Counted from the first letter of the stretch, positions 15,120-23,863 are shown. The stretch: DNA of 64,000 nucleotides from JAOUEA01 sp963790335 (GCA_963790335.1 CAWBOB010000007.1:434001-498000), one strand, 5' to 3'. The notes: generated from the letters alone by a model not told the origin. Numbers and translations: made by a program.

Positions 15120-16460
15120 ATGGACATCCCTCAGGAACGCAAGCTCGTGACCGAGGTGCCGGGGCCGAACTCGAAGGAGTGGTTCGCGCGGCGGGGCGCG
15201 GCAGTGCCACGGGGCGTGGCCGCGATCCACCCGGTCGTGACCGCCCGCGCGTCGGGTTCGATCGTCGAGGACGTCGACGGCAACCGGCTGATCGACTTCG
15301 CATCGGGCATCGCCGTGCTGAACGTCGGGCACACCCCGCCGGCGGTGGTCGAAGCCATCGCGCGCCAGGCTGAGCTCGATACGCACACCTGCTTCCACGT
15401 GACGGCCAACGAGCCCTACATCGAGCTCGCCGAGCGGCTGAACACCCTCACGCCGGGCGAGCACGCGAAGAAGACGATGTTCGCGAACTCCGGTGCCGAG
15501 GCGGTCGAGAACGCGGTCAAGATCGCCCGCTACCACACCGGCCGCAGCGCGATCGTCACGTTCGATCACGCCTTCCATGGGCGCACGCTGCTCGCCATGT
15601 CGCTCACGGCCAAGGTCATGCCGTACAAGCAGGGCATGGGGCCGTTCGCCCCGGAGATCTACCGACTTCCGTTCGCCTACCCGTACCGCTGGCTCGGCGA
15701 CCCCGACCGTGTCACCGAGGAAGCGCTCGCCTACGCCACCGAGGAGATGCACAAGCACATCGGCGAGGAGAACATCGCCGCGGTGATCATGGAGCCGATC
15801 CAGGGCGAAGGCGGGTTCATCGTGCCGTCGGCCGGATTCGTCGAGGGCATCGCGCGGTTCTGCGCCGAGCACGGCATCGTGTTCATCGCCGACGAGATCC
15901 AGTCGGGCATGGGCCGCGCGGGGCGCTGGTACGCGATCGAGGACGAACAGGTGGTGCCCGACATCGTGTTGACCGCCAAGTCGGTCGGCGCCGGCATGCC
16001 GATCAGCGCGGTGACCGGCCGCGCCGAGCTCATGGACGCGGTGCATCCCGGCGGGCTCGGAGGCACCTACGGCGGCAACCCCGTGGCCGCCGCCGCATCG
16101 CTCGCCGTGATCGACATGATCGAGCGCGACGACCTGCTGGCGCGGTCGCGACGCATCGGCGAGACGATCATGGGGCGGCTCGAGGCGCTCGCATCGAGGC
16201 ACGATGTCGTCGGCGACGTACGGGGGCGGGGCGCCATGTGCGCCGTGGAGCTCGTGAGCGACCGCGACTCGAAGGAGCCGCTCGGTGCGGACACGATGAA
16301 TGCGATCGCGCGGCGCTGCCTCGAGCAGGGCGTGCTCGTGCTCACCGCCGGTACCTTCGGCAACGTCGTGCGCCTGCTGCCGCCCATCACGATCGACGAG
16401 ACCCTGCTCGAGGACGGGCTCGGCGTGATCGACGACGCGATCGGAGCGATCCTCGGCTGA
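15120..16460 (+). CDS. gabT: class-III aminotransferase, 4-aminobutyrate aminotransferase type
   Basis: A 446-residue fold-type-I PLP enzyme of the class-III (omega-) aminotransferase family. Recognisable parts are DVDGNRLIDFASGIAVLNVG, the PLP-phosphate region ANSGAEAVENAVKIAR, DHAFHGRT, the QGEGGFIVP turn and IADEIQSGMGR with the PLP-ring Asp. The Schiff-base Lys lies in LTAKSVGAG near 280, and GGTYGGNPVA closes the active site. The pattern fits GABA / 5-aminovalerate aminotransferases. With the aminobutyraldehyde-type dehydrogenase nearby it suggests GABA or polyamine use. The start ATG at 15120 is chosen because upstream codons are low-quality; TAGACA at 15083-15088 is a possible -10 with a short leader. 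Confidence 0.85.
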   Translation: MDIPQERKLVTEVPGPNSKEWFARRGAAVPRGVAAIHPVVTARASGSIVEDVDGNRLIDFASGIAVLNVGHTPPAVVEAIARQAELDTHTCFHVTANEPYIELAERLNTLTPGEHAKKTMFANSGAEAVENAVKIARYHTGRSAIVTFDHAFHGRTLLAMSLTAKVMPYKQGMGPFAPEIYRLPFAYPYRWLGDPDRVTEEALAYATEEMHKHIGEENIAAVIMEPIQGEGGFIVPSAGFVEGIARFCAEHGIVFIADEIQSGMGRAGRWYAIEDEQVVPDIVLTAKSVGAGMPISAVTGRAELMDAVHPGGLGGTYGGNPVAAAASLAVIDMIERDDLLARSRRIGETIMGRLEALASRHDVVGDVRGRGAMCAVELVSDRDSKEPLGADTMNAIARRCLEQGVLVLTAGTFGNVVRLLPPITIDETLLEDGLGVIDDAIGAILG

Positions 16461-16509
16461 GGATGACCAGCGGCGCCCACGGCGAGCGCGAGCCGCCGTT
16501 CGCGCGGCG

Positions 16510-17736
16510 ATGCTCGACATCACTCCCCTGCGCGTCTCGCGCGACTTCCGGCTGCTGTGGACCGGACAGTTCGTCTCCGAGCTCGGTTACCAATTCGCGC
16601 GCGTCGCCATCTACGTGCAGGTGTTCGAGATCACGGGGTCGGCGGCCGCCGTCGGTCTCACGGGGCTCACGGGCGTCGTGGGCCTCGCCGCCGGCTCACT
16701 CGTCGGCTCGTCGTTCATCGACGCGCGGGACCGGCGCACGATCCTCATCTGGTCGCAAGGGTTCCTCGCGCTCGCGGCCGCGATCCTGCTCGTCGGCGCC
16801 CTCTCGAGCGAGCCCTCGCTCGCGCTGATCTACGGGGCCAACGCGCTCACCGCGTTCATCGGCGCGATCGAGCATCCCGCCCGATCGGCGATGACCCTGC
16901 GCCTCGTCGGCGCCGACCTGCTGCCGGCTGCGCTCACGCTCAATCAGGTGCTGTGGCAGACGGTCAACATCGTCGGACCCGCCGTCGCCGGTGTCGTGAT
17001 CGACGCGCTGGGGTTCGGCACGGCGTACGCGATCGACCTCGTGACCTACGCGGCCCTGTTCGCCGCCGCAGCCATGATGCGCCCGATGCCCCCCGAGCGC
17101 GACGACGGCGTGGTCGGCTGGGCCGCGGTCAAGGAAGGGTTCGCCTTCGTCAGAGCGAACCGGCTCGTGGCCTCGACGTTCGCGATCGACCTGGTCGCGA
17201 TGATCTTCGGCATGCCGGCGGCGCTGTTCCCCGTGTTGGCCATCACCCAGTTCCATCGGGGACCGGCGATCGTGGGGTTGTTGTTCGCAGCGCCCTCGGT
17301 GGGCGCCCTCGTGGGAGCCCTCTCGGGGGGATGGGTCCGGCGGGTGACCCGCCCCGGCCTCGCCGTGATCTGGGCCGTGGCGGCGTGGGGCGCGGCGATC
17401 GCCGCCTTCGGTCTGGTCGGATCCAACCTGCCGCTGGCGCTCGGCTTCCTCGCGATCGCGGGCGCCGCCGACGTGATCAGCGCGATCTTCCGCTCGACGA
17501 TCGCGCAGCTCTCGACGCCCGACCGGCTGCGCGGGCGCCTCGCGTCGATCTTCATCCTGGTCGTCACGGGGGGGCCGAGGCTCGGCGATCTCGAAGCCGG
17601 ACTCGTGGCGGCGTGGCTGAGCCCGGCGATCTCGGTGGTCACGGGAGGGCTGGCCTGCATCGTGGGCGCCGTCGTGGTCGCGCTCGCCTACCCGGAGCTC
17701 CGCCGGCACCGGGTGGGCACCGTCTCCCCCTCCTGA
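16510..17736 (+). CDS. MFS transporter (EntS-like exporter family)
   Basis: A 408-residue major-facilitator protein beginning MLDITPLRVSRDFRLLWTGQ, the standard opening of the EntS/MFS_3 branch. About twelve hydrophobic segments can be counted. Between TM2 and TM3 lies the motif-A-like loop SSFIDARDRRTILI. HPARSAMTLRLV and STPDRLRGRLASIF are also characteristic. Members export siderophores, drugs or amino acids by proton antiport. The cargo is unknown; proximity to the aminotransferase (49 nt upstream, same strand) may mean co-transcription. The ATG at 16510 is the first good start after the gabT stop. Confidence 0.82.
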   Translation: MLDITPLRVSRDFRLLWTGQFVSELGYQFARVAIYVQVFEITGSAAAVGLTGLTGVVGLAAGSLVGSSFIDARDRRTILIWSQGFLALAAAILLVGALSSEPSLALIYGANALTAFIGAIEHPARSAMTLRLVGADLLPAALTLNQVLWQTVNIVGPAVAGVVIDALGFGTAYAIDLVTYAALFAAAAMMRPMPPERDDGVVGWAAVKEGFAFVRANRLVASTFAIDLVAMIFGMPAALFPVLAITQFHRGPAIVGLLFAAPSVGALVGALSGGWVRRVTRPGLAVIWAVAAWGAAIAAFGLVGSNLPLALGFLAIAGAADVISAIFRSTIAQLSTPDRLRGRLASIFILVVTGGPRLGDLEAGLVAAWLSPAISVVTGGLACIVGAVVVALAYPELRRHRVGTVSPS

Positions 17737-17790
17737 GGATCACGGATCCGGCCTCGTTCGGGAGCGTACCGAGCGGCGAACCCCGCCGGA

Positions 17791-17796
17791 TAGACT
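17791..17796 (+). promoter_or_regulatory. -10 element TAGACT for otsA
   Basis: TAGACT is followed by exactly 7 nt and the otsA ATG at 17804, implying a leaderless or near-leaderless mRNA. Confidence 0.5.
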
Positions 17797-17803
17797 GCGT
17801 GGG

Positions 17804-19279
17804 ATGCCACCGAGTGGAACCTCCGCACGAGCGATCGAGTCCTCGGTCGTCGTGGCCTCGAACCGCGGCCCGGTGAGCTTCGATCGAGACCAGCGAGGCC
17901 GCCTCACCCCGCGCCGAGGCACCGGCGGCCTCGTCACCGCGCTCTCGGGCGTCTTCTACCGTGACGACACGTCGTGGGTCTCGGCCGCCATGACCGACGG
18001 GGACCGCTCGGTCGCCTTGAAGGGCCGCACGGTCGACAGCGACTCCCACCAGCGCATGCGCTACGTGGTCATCCCCCAGGAGCGCTACGACGGCTACTAC
18101 AACGAGGTCTCCAACCGCATCCTGTGGATGGCGCACCACAACCTGTGGGACATCCCGCGCTCGCCGATGTTCGACGACGCGACGCAGGAGGCCTGGCACG
18201 ACTTCGTGGAGGCGAATCGGGCATTCGCGCAGGCGCTCGCCCAGGAAGCCGCCCACGAACCCGTCTACCTGATCCAGGACTACCACCTGTGCCTGGTGCC
18301 CGGCATGCTGCGGGAGCTCGTGCCCGAGGCCAAGATCGTGCACTTCTCCCACACGCCGTTCGCCGGCGCCACGTACCTGCGGGTGCTGCCCGAGACGATG
18401 CGCACCGCGCTGCTGCGGGGCATGGCGGGGGCCGACGTGCTCGGTTTCCAGTCGAAGCAGTGGGCAGAGAACTACCTGCTCTCGGCGCGGAGCCTGCCCG
18501 AGCTGCGGGTGCTCCGCGGCGGGCGGATCGACGTCGACGGCCGGGTCGGAGCGGTGCGCTCCTTCCCGGTGGCGGTGAGCGCGGAGCCGCTGCGCGAGAC
18601 GGCGAATCGCCCCGAGGCCGACGAGGTGCGAGCCGAGCTGGAAGCGTGGGTGGGCGAGGCGAAGCTGATCCTGCGGGTCGACCGGCTGGAACCCTCGAAG
18701 AACATCCTGCGTGGCTTCCTCGCCTACGAGCTGTTCCTGCGCCGCAACCCCTCGTGGATCGGATCGGTGCGGTTCCTCTGTCTGTTCAGCCCCTCGCGCG
18801 AGGACGTGCCCGAGTATCAGAACTACGGGGAGGAATGCCTGCTCGAGGCCAAGCGCATCAACGCGGAGCTCGGCACCCGCGATTGGCAACCGATCGAGGT
18901 GCGCGTGCAGGAGGACTACGCCTTCGCGGTCGCCGCCTACGACCTGTACGACGTGTTGTTCGTCAACCCCACCTACGACGGCATGAACCTCGTCGCCATG
19001 GAAGGCCCGCTGGTCAACCGCCGCGACGGGGTGCTCGTGCTCTCGAGGAACGCGGGCGCCTACAGCCGGCTCGGACGCCAGTCGCTCGGCGTGAACCCGT
19101 TCGACCTGGCCGAGACCGCCGAGGCCATCCGCGAGGCGCTGGAGATGCCCGACGACGAACGGGCGCGGCGAGGGCGGGGCCTCTCACGCACGGTGCAGGC
19201 GCACACGCCGGCGCACTGGCTCGCCGATCAGCTCGAGGCCGTCGACCACGTGCGCCCCCCGTCGCGGCGGCGTCGCTGA
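17804..19279 (+). CDS. otsA: alpha,alpha-trehalose-phosphate synthase
   Basis: A 491-residue GT20 glycosyltransferase. It makes trehalose-6-phosphate from a nucleotide-activated glucose and glucose-6-phosphate. Family landmarks are VVVASNRGPVSF with a GTGGLVTALSG loop, YYNEVSNRILWMAHHN, IQDYHLCLVPGMLRE, HFSHTPFAG, LRVDRLEPSKNI, VQEDYAFAVAAYDLYDVLFV and NPTYDGMNLVAMEGP. Length is typical. It is convergent with otsB and separated from it by a strong hairpin, so the two steps are transcribed independently. The GH15 enzyme beyond otsB may degrade the product. A leaderless promoter is predicted 7 nt before the ATG. Confidence 0.93.
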   Translation: MPPSGTSARAIESSVVVASNRGPVSFDRDQRGRLTPRRGTGGLVTALSGVFYRDDTSWVSAAMTDGDRSVALKGRTVDSDSHQRMRYVVIPQERYDGYYNEVSNRILWMAHHNLWDIPRSPMFDDATQEAWHDFVEANRAFAQALAQEAAHEPVYLIQDYHLCLVPGMLRELVPEAKIVHFSHTPFAGATYLRVLPETMRTALLRGMAGADVLGFQSKQWAENYLLSARSLPELRVLRGGRIDVDGRVGAVRSFPVAVSAEPLRETANRPEADEVRAELEAWVGEAKLILRVDRLEPSKNILRGFLAYELFLRRNPSWIGSVRFLCLFSPSREDVPEYQNYGEECLLEAKRINAELGTRDWQPIEVRVQEDYAFAVAAYDLYDVLFVNPTYDGMNLVAMEGPLVNRRDGVLVLSRNAGAYSRLGRQSLGVNPFDLAETAEAIREALEMPDDERARRGRGLSRTVQAHTPAHWLADQLEAVDHVRPPSRRRR

Positions 19280-19282
19280 ACC

Positions 19283-19304
19283 GTGACCGGCGTCTGCCGG
19301 TCAC
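19283..19304. terminator. hairpin terminator between convergent otsA and otsB
   Basis: GTGACCGGC and GCCGGTCAC form a perfect 9-bp stem with a GTCT tetraloop, beginning 3 nt after the otsA stop. It can serve both strands and includes the otsB stop codon. There is no U-tract, as is common in high-GC actinobacteria. Confidence 0.7.
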
Positions 19305-20029
19305 AGCGCGCGTAGCAGGGTGACCAGGCCGGCCGGTCCGTCGACCACCAGATCGGCGGCGTCGGACAGCGCCAGCGGGGTCTCGCGTCCGTGCACGGCG
19401 ACCTTGAGGGTGTGCACGCCCCGCTCGGCCAACCGATCGAGAGCCTCGAAGGCCCGTATGTCGGCGACGTCGTCCCCGGCGTAGAGGACCGCGTCGAGCC
19501 GCTCTTCCGCCACGATGCGCTCGACCGCGCCCTCCTTGAGCGGCCGGCCGGACGGCACGAGCTCGAGCACCATCTTTCCGGGAAGCAGCTCGAGTCCACG
19601 GGCCGCGGCGATGGGCGTGAGCACCCGGATCAGCAGGTCGTGGGCCGCCACGGGTTCCTCGGCCGCTCGATAGTGCACGGCCACCGACCCTCCTTTGGGC
19701 TCGATGCGCGTGCCCTGTATCGGCGCCACCGCGGCGCTCACCGCTTCGAGCAGCTCGACGGGCAGCGCCGGTGCTTCGTCGGCCAGACCGTAGAGCGCGG
19801 CGAGCCGGACGCCCTCGATCCCCACGAGGTCCCTGAGCTGGTCGCCGGTGCGGCCCGACACGATCGCGACCACCGCGTACCGGCCGACCAGGCGCGTGAT
19901 CGCATCACGAGCGCCGTCGCGGATGCGCGCGAGCTCGGGTCGCGCCACGATCGGACTGAGCGTGCCGTCGAAGTCGAGCAGCACGCCGGACCGGCCTTCG
20001 ACGCCGCGGAACGCCGTGAGAGGATCCAT
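19301..20029 (-). CDS. otsB: trehalose-6-phosphate phosphatase
   Basis: A 242-residue HAD-superfamily phosphatase. The motif I nucleophile and acid are in GVLLDFDGTLSPIV (residues about 16-29), motif II in AIVSGRTGDQL, and GLADEAPAL, GKMVLELVPSG and KEGAV carry the substrate cap and Lys. Motif IV is VLYAGDDVADIRAFEAL. This is the standard OtsB order. The enzyme hydrolyses trehalose-6-phosphate to trehalose in the cytoplasm. Length is near the lower end for OtsB. The start at 20029 follows TAGGAT by 7 nt. It is convergent with otsA and divergent from the GH15 gene. Confidence 0.92.
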   Translation of the reverse strand: MDPLTAFRGVEGRSGVLLDFDGTLSPIVARPELARIRDGARDAITRLVGRYAVVAIVSGRTGDQLRDLVGIEGVRLAALYGLADEAPALPVELLEAVSAAVAPIQGTRIEPKGGSVAVHYRAAEEPVAAHDLLIRVLTPIAAARGLELLPGKMVLELVPSGRPLKEGAVERIVAEERLDAVLYAGDDVADIRAFEALDRLAERGVHTLKVAVHGRETPLALSDAADLVVDGPAGLVTLLRAL

Positions 20030-20036
20030 GGCTGAA

Positions 20037-20068
20037 ATCCTAGTGTTCGGGCGCGACGGGGCTACACT
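20037..20068. promoter_or_regulatory. divergent -10 elements for otsB and the GH15 gene
   Basis: On the minus strand TAGGAT (20042-20037) stands 7 nt before the otsB ATG. On the plus strand TACACT (20063-20068) stands 8 nt before the GH15 GTG at 20077. The two transcripts would start only about 35-45 nt apart, so they probably influence each other. Confidence 0.48.
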
Positions 20069-20076
20069 CGCCACCC

Positions 20077-22023
20077 GTGAGCAGCGCCAACGTCTTCCCC
20101 CTGCCCGGGCGCTCGGAGCCACCACCGCAGGACGCACCGGCCCCGATGCAGTCCCACCACAACCCGTTCCCGCCGATCGCGGAGTACGGGTTCCTGAGCG
20201 ACCGCGAGGTGACGGCGCTCGTGGGACCGAGCGGGGCCGTCGAGTGGCTGTGCGCTCCCCGGCCCGACAGCCCGAGCATCTTCGGGGCGATCCTGGACCG
20301 GTCCGCGGGAACCTTCCGGCTGGGCCCGGCCGAGCTGCTGGTGCCCGCCGGGCGCCGATACATGCCGGGCACCAACGTGCTCGAGACCACCTGGCAGACG
20401 CGCACGGGATGGCTCATCGTGCGAGACGCACTGGTCATGGGCCCCTGGCGCGACGACGAGCGGCCGGAGGGCTACCGGCGCCCACCGGGCGACTACCGCG
20501 CCGAGCACATGCTGCTGCGCGTGGTCCGCTGCATCCAGGGGCAGGTCGAGCTCGTGTTGAACTGCGAGCCATCGTTCGACTACGGGCGTACCGACGCCAG
20601 GTGGGAGTACACCGGACCCGGTTGGACCGAGGCGATCGCCAGGGGCGGCGAGGGCGACCCGGGGCTCCGTCTCACGACCGACATGCGCGTGGGTCTGGAG
20701 GGACGTTCGGCCGTGGCGTTCACCAGGCTGAGCGACGGCGAGTCGGCGTTCGCCGCGCTCAGCTGGAACGGCGATCCTCGCGCGGTTCCCGCCAACGCCG
20801 ACGAGGCATGGGAGAAGGTCTACGACACAGCCGACTTCTGGCGAGCGTGGCTGAACATGGGCGAGTTCCCCGATCACCCGTGGCGATCGCACCTGCAGCG
20901 CGCGGCGCTCACCTTGAAGGGCCTGACCTATGCGCCGACGGGAGCGCTGATCGCCGCGCCGACCACGTCGCTGCCCGAGACGCCCGGCGGAGAGCGCAAC
21001 TGGGACTACCGCTACAGCTGGGTGCGCGACGCCACCTTCGCGCTCTGGGGCCTGTACACGCTCGGCTTCGACTTCGAAGCCAACAGCTTCTTCTACTTCA
21101 TCGCCGATCAGGTCAAGGACGGATCCGCCCTGCAGGTCATGTACGGCGTCGGCGGTGAGACCGATCTCACGGAGCAGTCCCTCGATCACCTCACGGGGTA
21201 CGAACATGCCAGGCCGGTCCGTATCGGCAACGGCGCCCACGACCAGAACCAGCACGACGTCTGGGGTGCGTTGCTCGACAGCGTCTACCTGCATCTGCGT
21301 TCGGGTGAGTTCCTGACCGGCCGGGCCTGGGTGGGACTCGAACGACAGGTGGAGGAAGCCGTCGAGCACTGGCGGGAGCCCGATGCGGGCATCTGGGAAT
21401 CGCGCGGCGCGCCCCAGCACTTCACGTCGTCGAAGATCATGTGCTGGGTGGCGTGCGACCGTGGCGCGCGGCTGGCGGAGGTGCTCGACAAGCCCGAGCT
21501 CGCACAGCGATGGAGCGCCGAGGCCGAAGCGATCAAGGCCGACGTGCTCGCGAAGGGCGTCGACTCGAGGGGCGTGCTGACCCAGGCTTACGGATCCGAT
21601 GCCCTCGACGCGTCGCTGCTGCTCGCTCCGCTGATGCGGTTCCTTCCGCCCGATGACCAGCGCATCCGTGCGACCGTGCTCGCGATCGCCGACGAGCTCA
21701 CGCTCGACGGGCTGGTGCTGCGCTACCGCGTCGACGAGACCGATGACGGCCTGCGAGGCGAGGAGGCGACGTTCGCGATCTGCTCGTTCTGGCTCGTCTC
21801 GGCGCTGGCGGAGATCGGAGAGCTGGAGCGGGCGCGGGACCTCTGCGAGCGCATGCTCTCGTTCGCGAGCCCGCTCGGCCTGTACGCGGAGGAGATCGAT
21901 CCGCGTACGGGCCGTCACTGGGGAAACTTCCCCCAGGCCTTCACGCACCTGGCGCAGATCAACGCCTTGATGCACATGGTGCAGGCCGATGCAGCGGGCT
22001 CGGTCGGCCCCCCCCGGCGCTAG
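20077..22023 (+). CDS. glycoside hydrolase family 15 (trehalase / glucoamylase)
   Basis: A 648-residue GH15 enzyme with an N-terminal beta-sandwich (about 20-270) and a C-terminal (alpha/alpha)6 barrel (about 280-635). Barrel motifs are NWDYRYSWVRDATFAL, the general-acid region HWREPDAGIWESRG and the general-base region GEEATFAICSFWLVSAL. DYGRTDARWEY and PRPDSPSIFGAILD are typical of the bacterial trehalase/glucoamylase subgroup, including mycobacterial GH15 trehalases. Next to otsA and otsB a trehalase role is the most economical reading, but glucoamylase or dextran-glucosidase activity cannot be excluded. No signal peptide, so intracellular. The GTG start is preferred to an in-frame ATG 69 nt later because TACACT lies 8 nt before it. 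Confidence 0.88.
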   Translation: MSSANVFPLPGRSEPPPQDAPAPMQSHHNPFPPIAEYGFLSDREVTALVGPSGAVEWLCAPRPDSPSIFGAILDRSAGTFRLGPAELLVPAGRRYMPGTNVLETTWQTRTGWLIVRDALVMGPWRDDERPEGYRRPPGDYRAEHMLLRVVRCIQGQVELVLNCEPSFDYGRTDARWEYTGPGWTEAIARGGEGDPGLRLTTDMRVGLEGRSAVAFTRLSDGESAFAALSWNGDPRAVPANADEAWEKVYDTADFWRAWLNMGEFPDHPWRSHLQRAALTLKGLTYAPTGALIAAPTTSLPETPGGERNWDYRYSWVRDATFALWGLYTLGFDFEANSFFYFIADQVKDGSALQVMYGVGGETDLTEQSLDHLTGYEHARPVRIGNGAHDQNQHDVWGALLDSVYLHLRSGEFLTGRAWVGLERQVEEAVEHWREPDAGIWESRGAPQHFTSSKIMCWVACDRGARLAEVLDKPELAQRWSAEAEAIKADVLAKGVDSRGVLTQAYGSDALDASLLLAPLMRFLPPDDQRIRATVLAIADELTLDGLVLRYRVDETDDGLRGEEATFAICSFWLVSALAEIGELERARDLCERMLSFASPLGLYAEEIDPRTGRHWGNFPQAFTHLAQINALMHMVQADAAGSVGPPRR

Positions 22024-22063
22024 CGCGACTCGGCGCATACCGGCCGCGCGTTCCACCGCCCGG

Positions 22064-22408
22064 CTACCCCGGTTCGGCGCTGCAGGAGACGCATCGCACC
22101 GATGACGGGCGCGCGTCCAGTCTGAGCTCTGGGATCGGGTCGCCGCAGACGTCACAGACGCCGTAGGACGACTCATCGAGCTTGTCCAACGCTCTCATCA
22201 CACCGGCCAGCTTGGACGAGAGCGCTCCAGCCTGCCCCACGCGCTCGATGCGCCCGATGGCTTCGCTGGTGCCCTCCCCCACCCGCTTGCCGAATCCGAT
22301 CGTCGCCGTCGGGTCGCGCTTGACCGCCGTCAGCCGCTCGAGCTCGGCCTCGAGCGATGCCCGATCCGCCTCGAGTCGCGTCCGCACGGCCGCGAGATCG
22401 AGGCTCAC
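22064..22408 (-). CDS. TraR/DksA-family zinc-finger protein
   Basis: A 114-residue protein with an N-terminal coiled coil (about 5-80) and a C4 zinc finger CDVCGDPIPEL, then RCVSC near 85-109. This is the DksA/TraR arrangement. Family members insert the coiled coil into the RNA-polymerase secondary channel. The coiled-coil tip here lacks a clear DxxDxA motif, so activity in the stringent response is uncertain; many actinobacterial homologues (RbpA-unrelated, CarD-unrelated) are uncharacterised. The GTG start overlaps the stop of the HesB-like gene as GTGA, so the two are coupled. The gene is convergent with the GH15 gene. Confidence 0.82.
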   Translation of the reverse strand: MSLDLAAVRTRLEADRASLEAELERLTAVKRDPTATIGFGKRVGEGTSEAIGRIERVGQAGALSSKLAGVMRALDKLDESSYGVCDVCGDPIPELRLDARPSSVRCVSCSAEPG

Positions 22409-22674
22409 GAGCCGGACCCGGTGTCGGGCTCGAGCACGAGACGGTCGTGCGGCTCGGCCACGTCAACGATGCCCGACAGGCCTGCTGCGACGAACAGCGT
22501 GAAGCCTGCCTCGTGCTCCACGACCTCGTCGCCCGGAGCCGGCTCGTCTGCGAGCTCGAAGCGCACACCCGCGCCGTCGGGCACGAGCCTGACGCGGGCG
22601 GAAGGGTCGAACCGGCGCGCGGCCTGCTCGGCCCGCTGCAAGAGCCCTACCGCAGCCGAGCTGCATCGGATCAT
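22405..22674 (-). CDS. HesB-like protein lacking the cluster cysteines
   Basis: An 89-residue protein beginning MIRCSSAAVGLLQRAEQAAR and containing RVRLVPDGAGVRFELADEPAPGD. EVVEHEAGFTLFVAAG follows. The strand order and the PAPGDEVVE / FTLFV pattern match the core of A-type carriers (HesB/YadR fold). However, it has only one Cys (residue 4), and none of the three conserved cluster ligands remain. It may be a degenerate relative that binds no cluster. Its ATG at 22674 is the first good start; longer reading upstream has poor composition. It is coupled to the DksA-like gene by a 4-nt overlap, and a link between the two is unexplained. Confidence 0.6.
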   Translation of the reverse strand: MIRCSSAAVGLLQRAEQAARRFDPSARVRLVPDGAGVRFELADEPAPGDEVVEHEAGFTLFVAAGLSGIVDVAEPHDRLVLEPDTGSGS

Positions 22675-22765
22675 CGGTTCGATGCTATCGGTTGGATCGC
22701 GATCATCGTCGGCCTCGATACGCTGCAGCAGCCATGGCCTTCTCGCTCGCGACGCACGGATCCGC

Positions 22766-23692
22766 ATGACGACGTCGTTGCAGCTTCCGCTCGTGGGGCC
22801 AGGCGGAGAGCCCGTGGACCTCGCCCGCACGCTGAACTCGCACGGCTTCGCCGAACTCGCTCCCTCGTCGCTCGACGAGGCTTCGCACACCCTGCAGGTC
22901 ACGGTGCGGGTGCCGGGAGCTCGTCCACGCCGTATCAGCATCGGGCCAGGCGACTCGGCGACGACGGCGCGCGTCGAGGTGTTCGGGCCCGCGGCTGGAC
23001 CCCGCGTGCGCGCGGCGGCGCTCGAAGGCGCGGCGCACGTCCTGCGCCTCGACCACGATCTCTCCGTCTTCTACGAGCGCATCGCCGCCGACCCCGCCCT
23101 TGCCTGGGCGGCGACGGGAGCGGGGCGCATGCTGCGCTCGCCCACGGTCTTCGAAGACGTCGTGAAGACGATCTGCACCACGAACTGCGCGTGGGGAGCC
23201 ACCGTGCGCATGGTGAACGCGCTCGTCTCGTCGCTCGGTGATCCCACGGTCGGCGGTGGCGGCTCCCTCACGAACGCCTTCCCGACGCCGTCGGCGGTGG
23301 CCGAGGCGCCCGAGCGCTTCTTCCGCGAGGTGGTGCGCGCCGGCTACCGCAGCCCGTACCTGATCGAGCTCGCCCGGCGCATCGTCTCGGGAAGCGTCGA
23401 CCTCGAAGCCCTGTCGCGCCCGGAAGCGGACGACATCCCAGACGACGACGTGGAACGGATGCTGCTGGATCTTCCCGGGATCGGACCATACGCGGCCGCC
23501 CACGTGATGATGACGCTCGGCCGGAACTCCCGGTTGATCCTCGATAGCTGGACGAGGCCCACGTACGCGCGGCTCGTGGGGAAGGCGACGCTCGTGTCGG
23601 ACGCGACCATCGCCCGCCGCTTCCGCCGCTACGGCGATCACGCAGGTCTCGCCTTCTGGCTCTTCCTCACCCGCGACTGGGTCGAGGACTGA
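22766..23692 (+). CDS. DNA glycosylase of the HhH-GPD superfamily (AlkA/OGG-like)
   Basis: A 308-residue base-excision-repair glycosylase. An N-terminal AlkA/OGG-like beta domain (1-100) leads into the HhH-GPD domain. Key parts are EDVVKTICTTNCAWGATVRM, AGYRSPYLIELARRI, the helix-hairpin-helix LLDLPGIGPYAAAHVMMTLG and the catalytic Asp in LILDSWTRPTY. The OGG1-type catalytic Lys in the hairpin is not evident, so a monofunctional enzyme for alkylated bases is the better guess. It stands alone, divergent from the HesB-like/DksA pair. The start is the ATG at 22766 giving MTTSLQLPLVGPGG. Confidence 0.8.
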   Translation: MTTSLQLPLVGPGGEPVDLARTLNSHGFAELAPSSLDEASHTLQVTVRVPGARPRRISIGPGDSATTARVEVFGPAAGPRVRAAALEGAAHVLRLDHDLSVFYERIAADPALAWAATGAGRMLRSPTVFEDVVKTICTTNCAWGATVRMVNALVSSLGDPTVGGGGSLTNAFPTPSAVAEAPERFFREVVRAGYRSPYLIELARRIVSGSVDLEALSRPEADDIPDDDVERMLLDLPGIGPYAAAHVMMTLGRNSRLILDSWTRPTYARLVGKATLVSDATIARRFRRYGDHAGLAFWLFLTRDWVED

Positions 23693-23863
23693 CCTTCCGA
23701 CCCACGACTGCCGGCACCGCGGTCGCGGTCGTCGACTTCCCTTCGAGGTGGCTTGTTCACCCCTCGGAGCCGGGCGATACTGCGGCGTCCGCGGCATCCC
23801 GCGGCGACCGGCCGCCACGCGACCGGCGCCCGCGACCTGCGATCGGCGATCGGCGGCAGCTCC

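Noticed and set aside
15095..15373. Alternative start ATG at 15095, 6 nt after TAGACA, before gabT
   Set aside because: The frame opened there is not conserved and differs from the aminotransferase frame. The hexamer is more simply the gabT promoter with a short leader.
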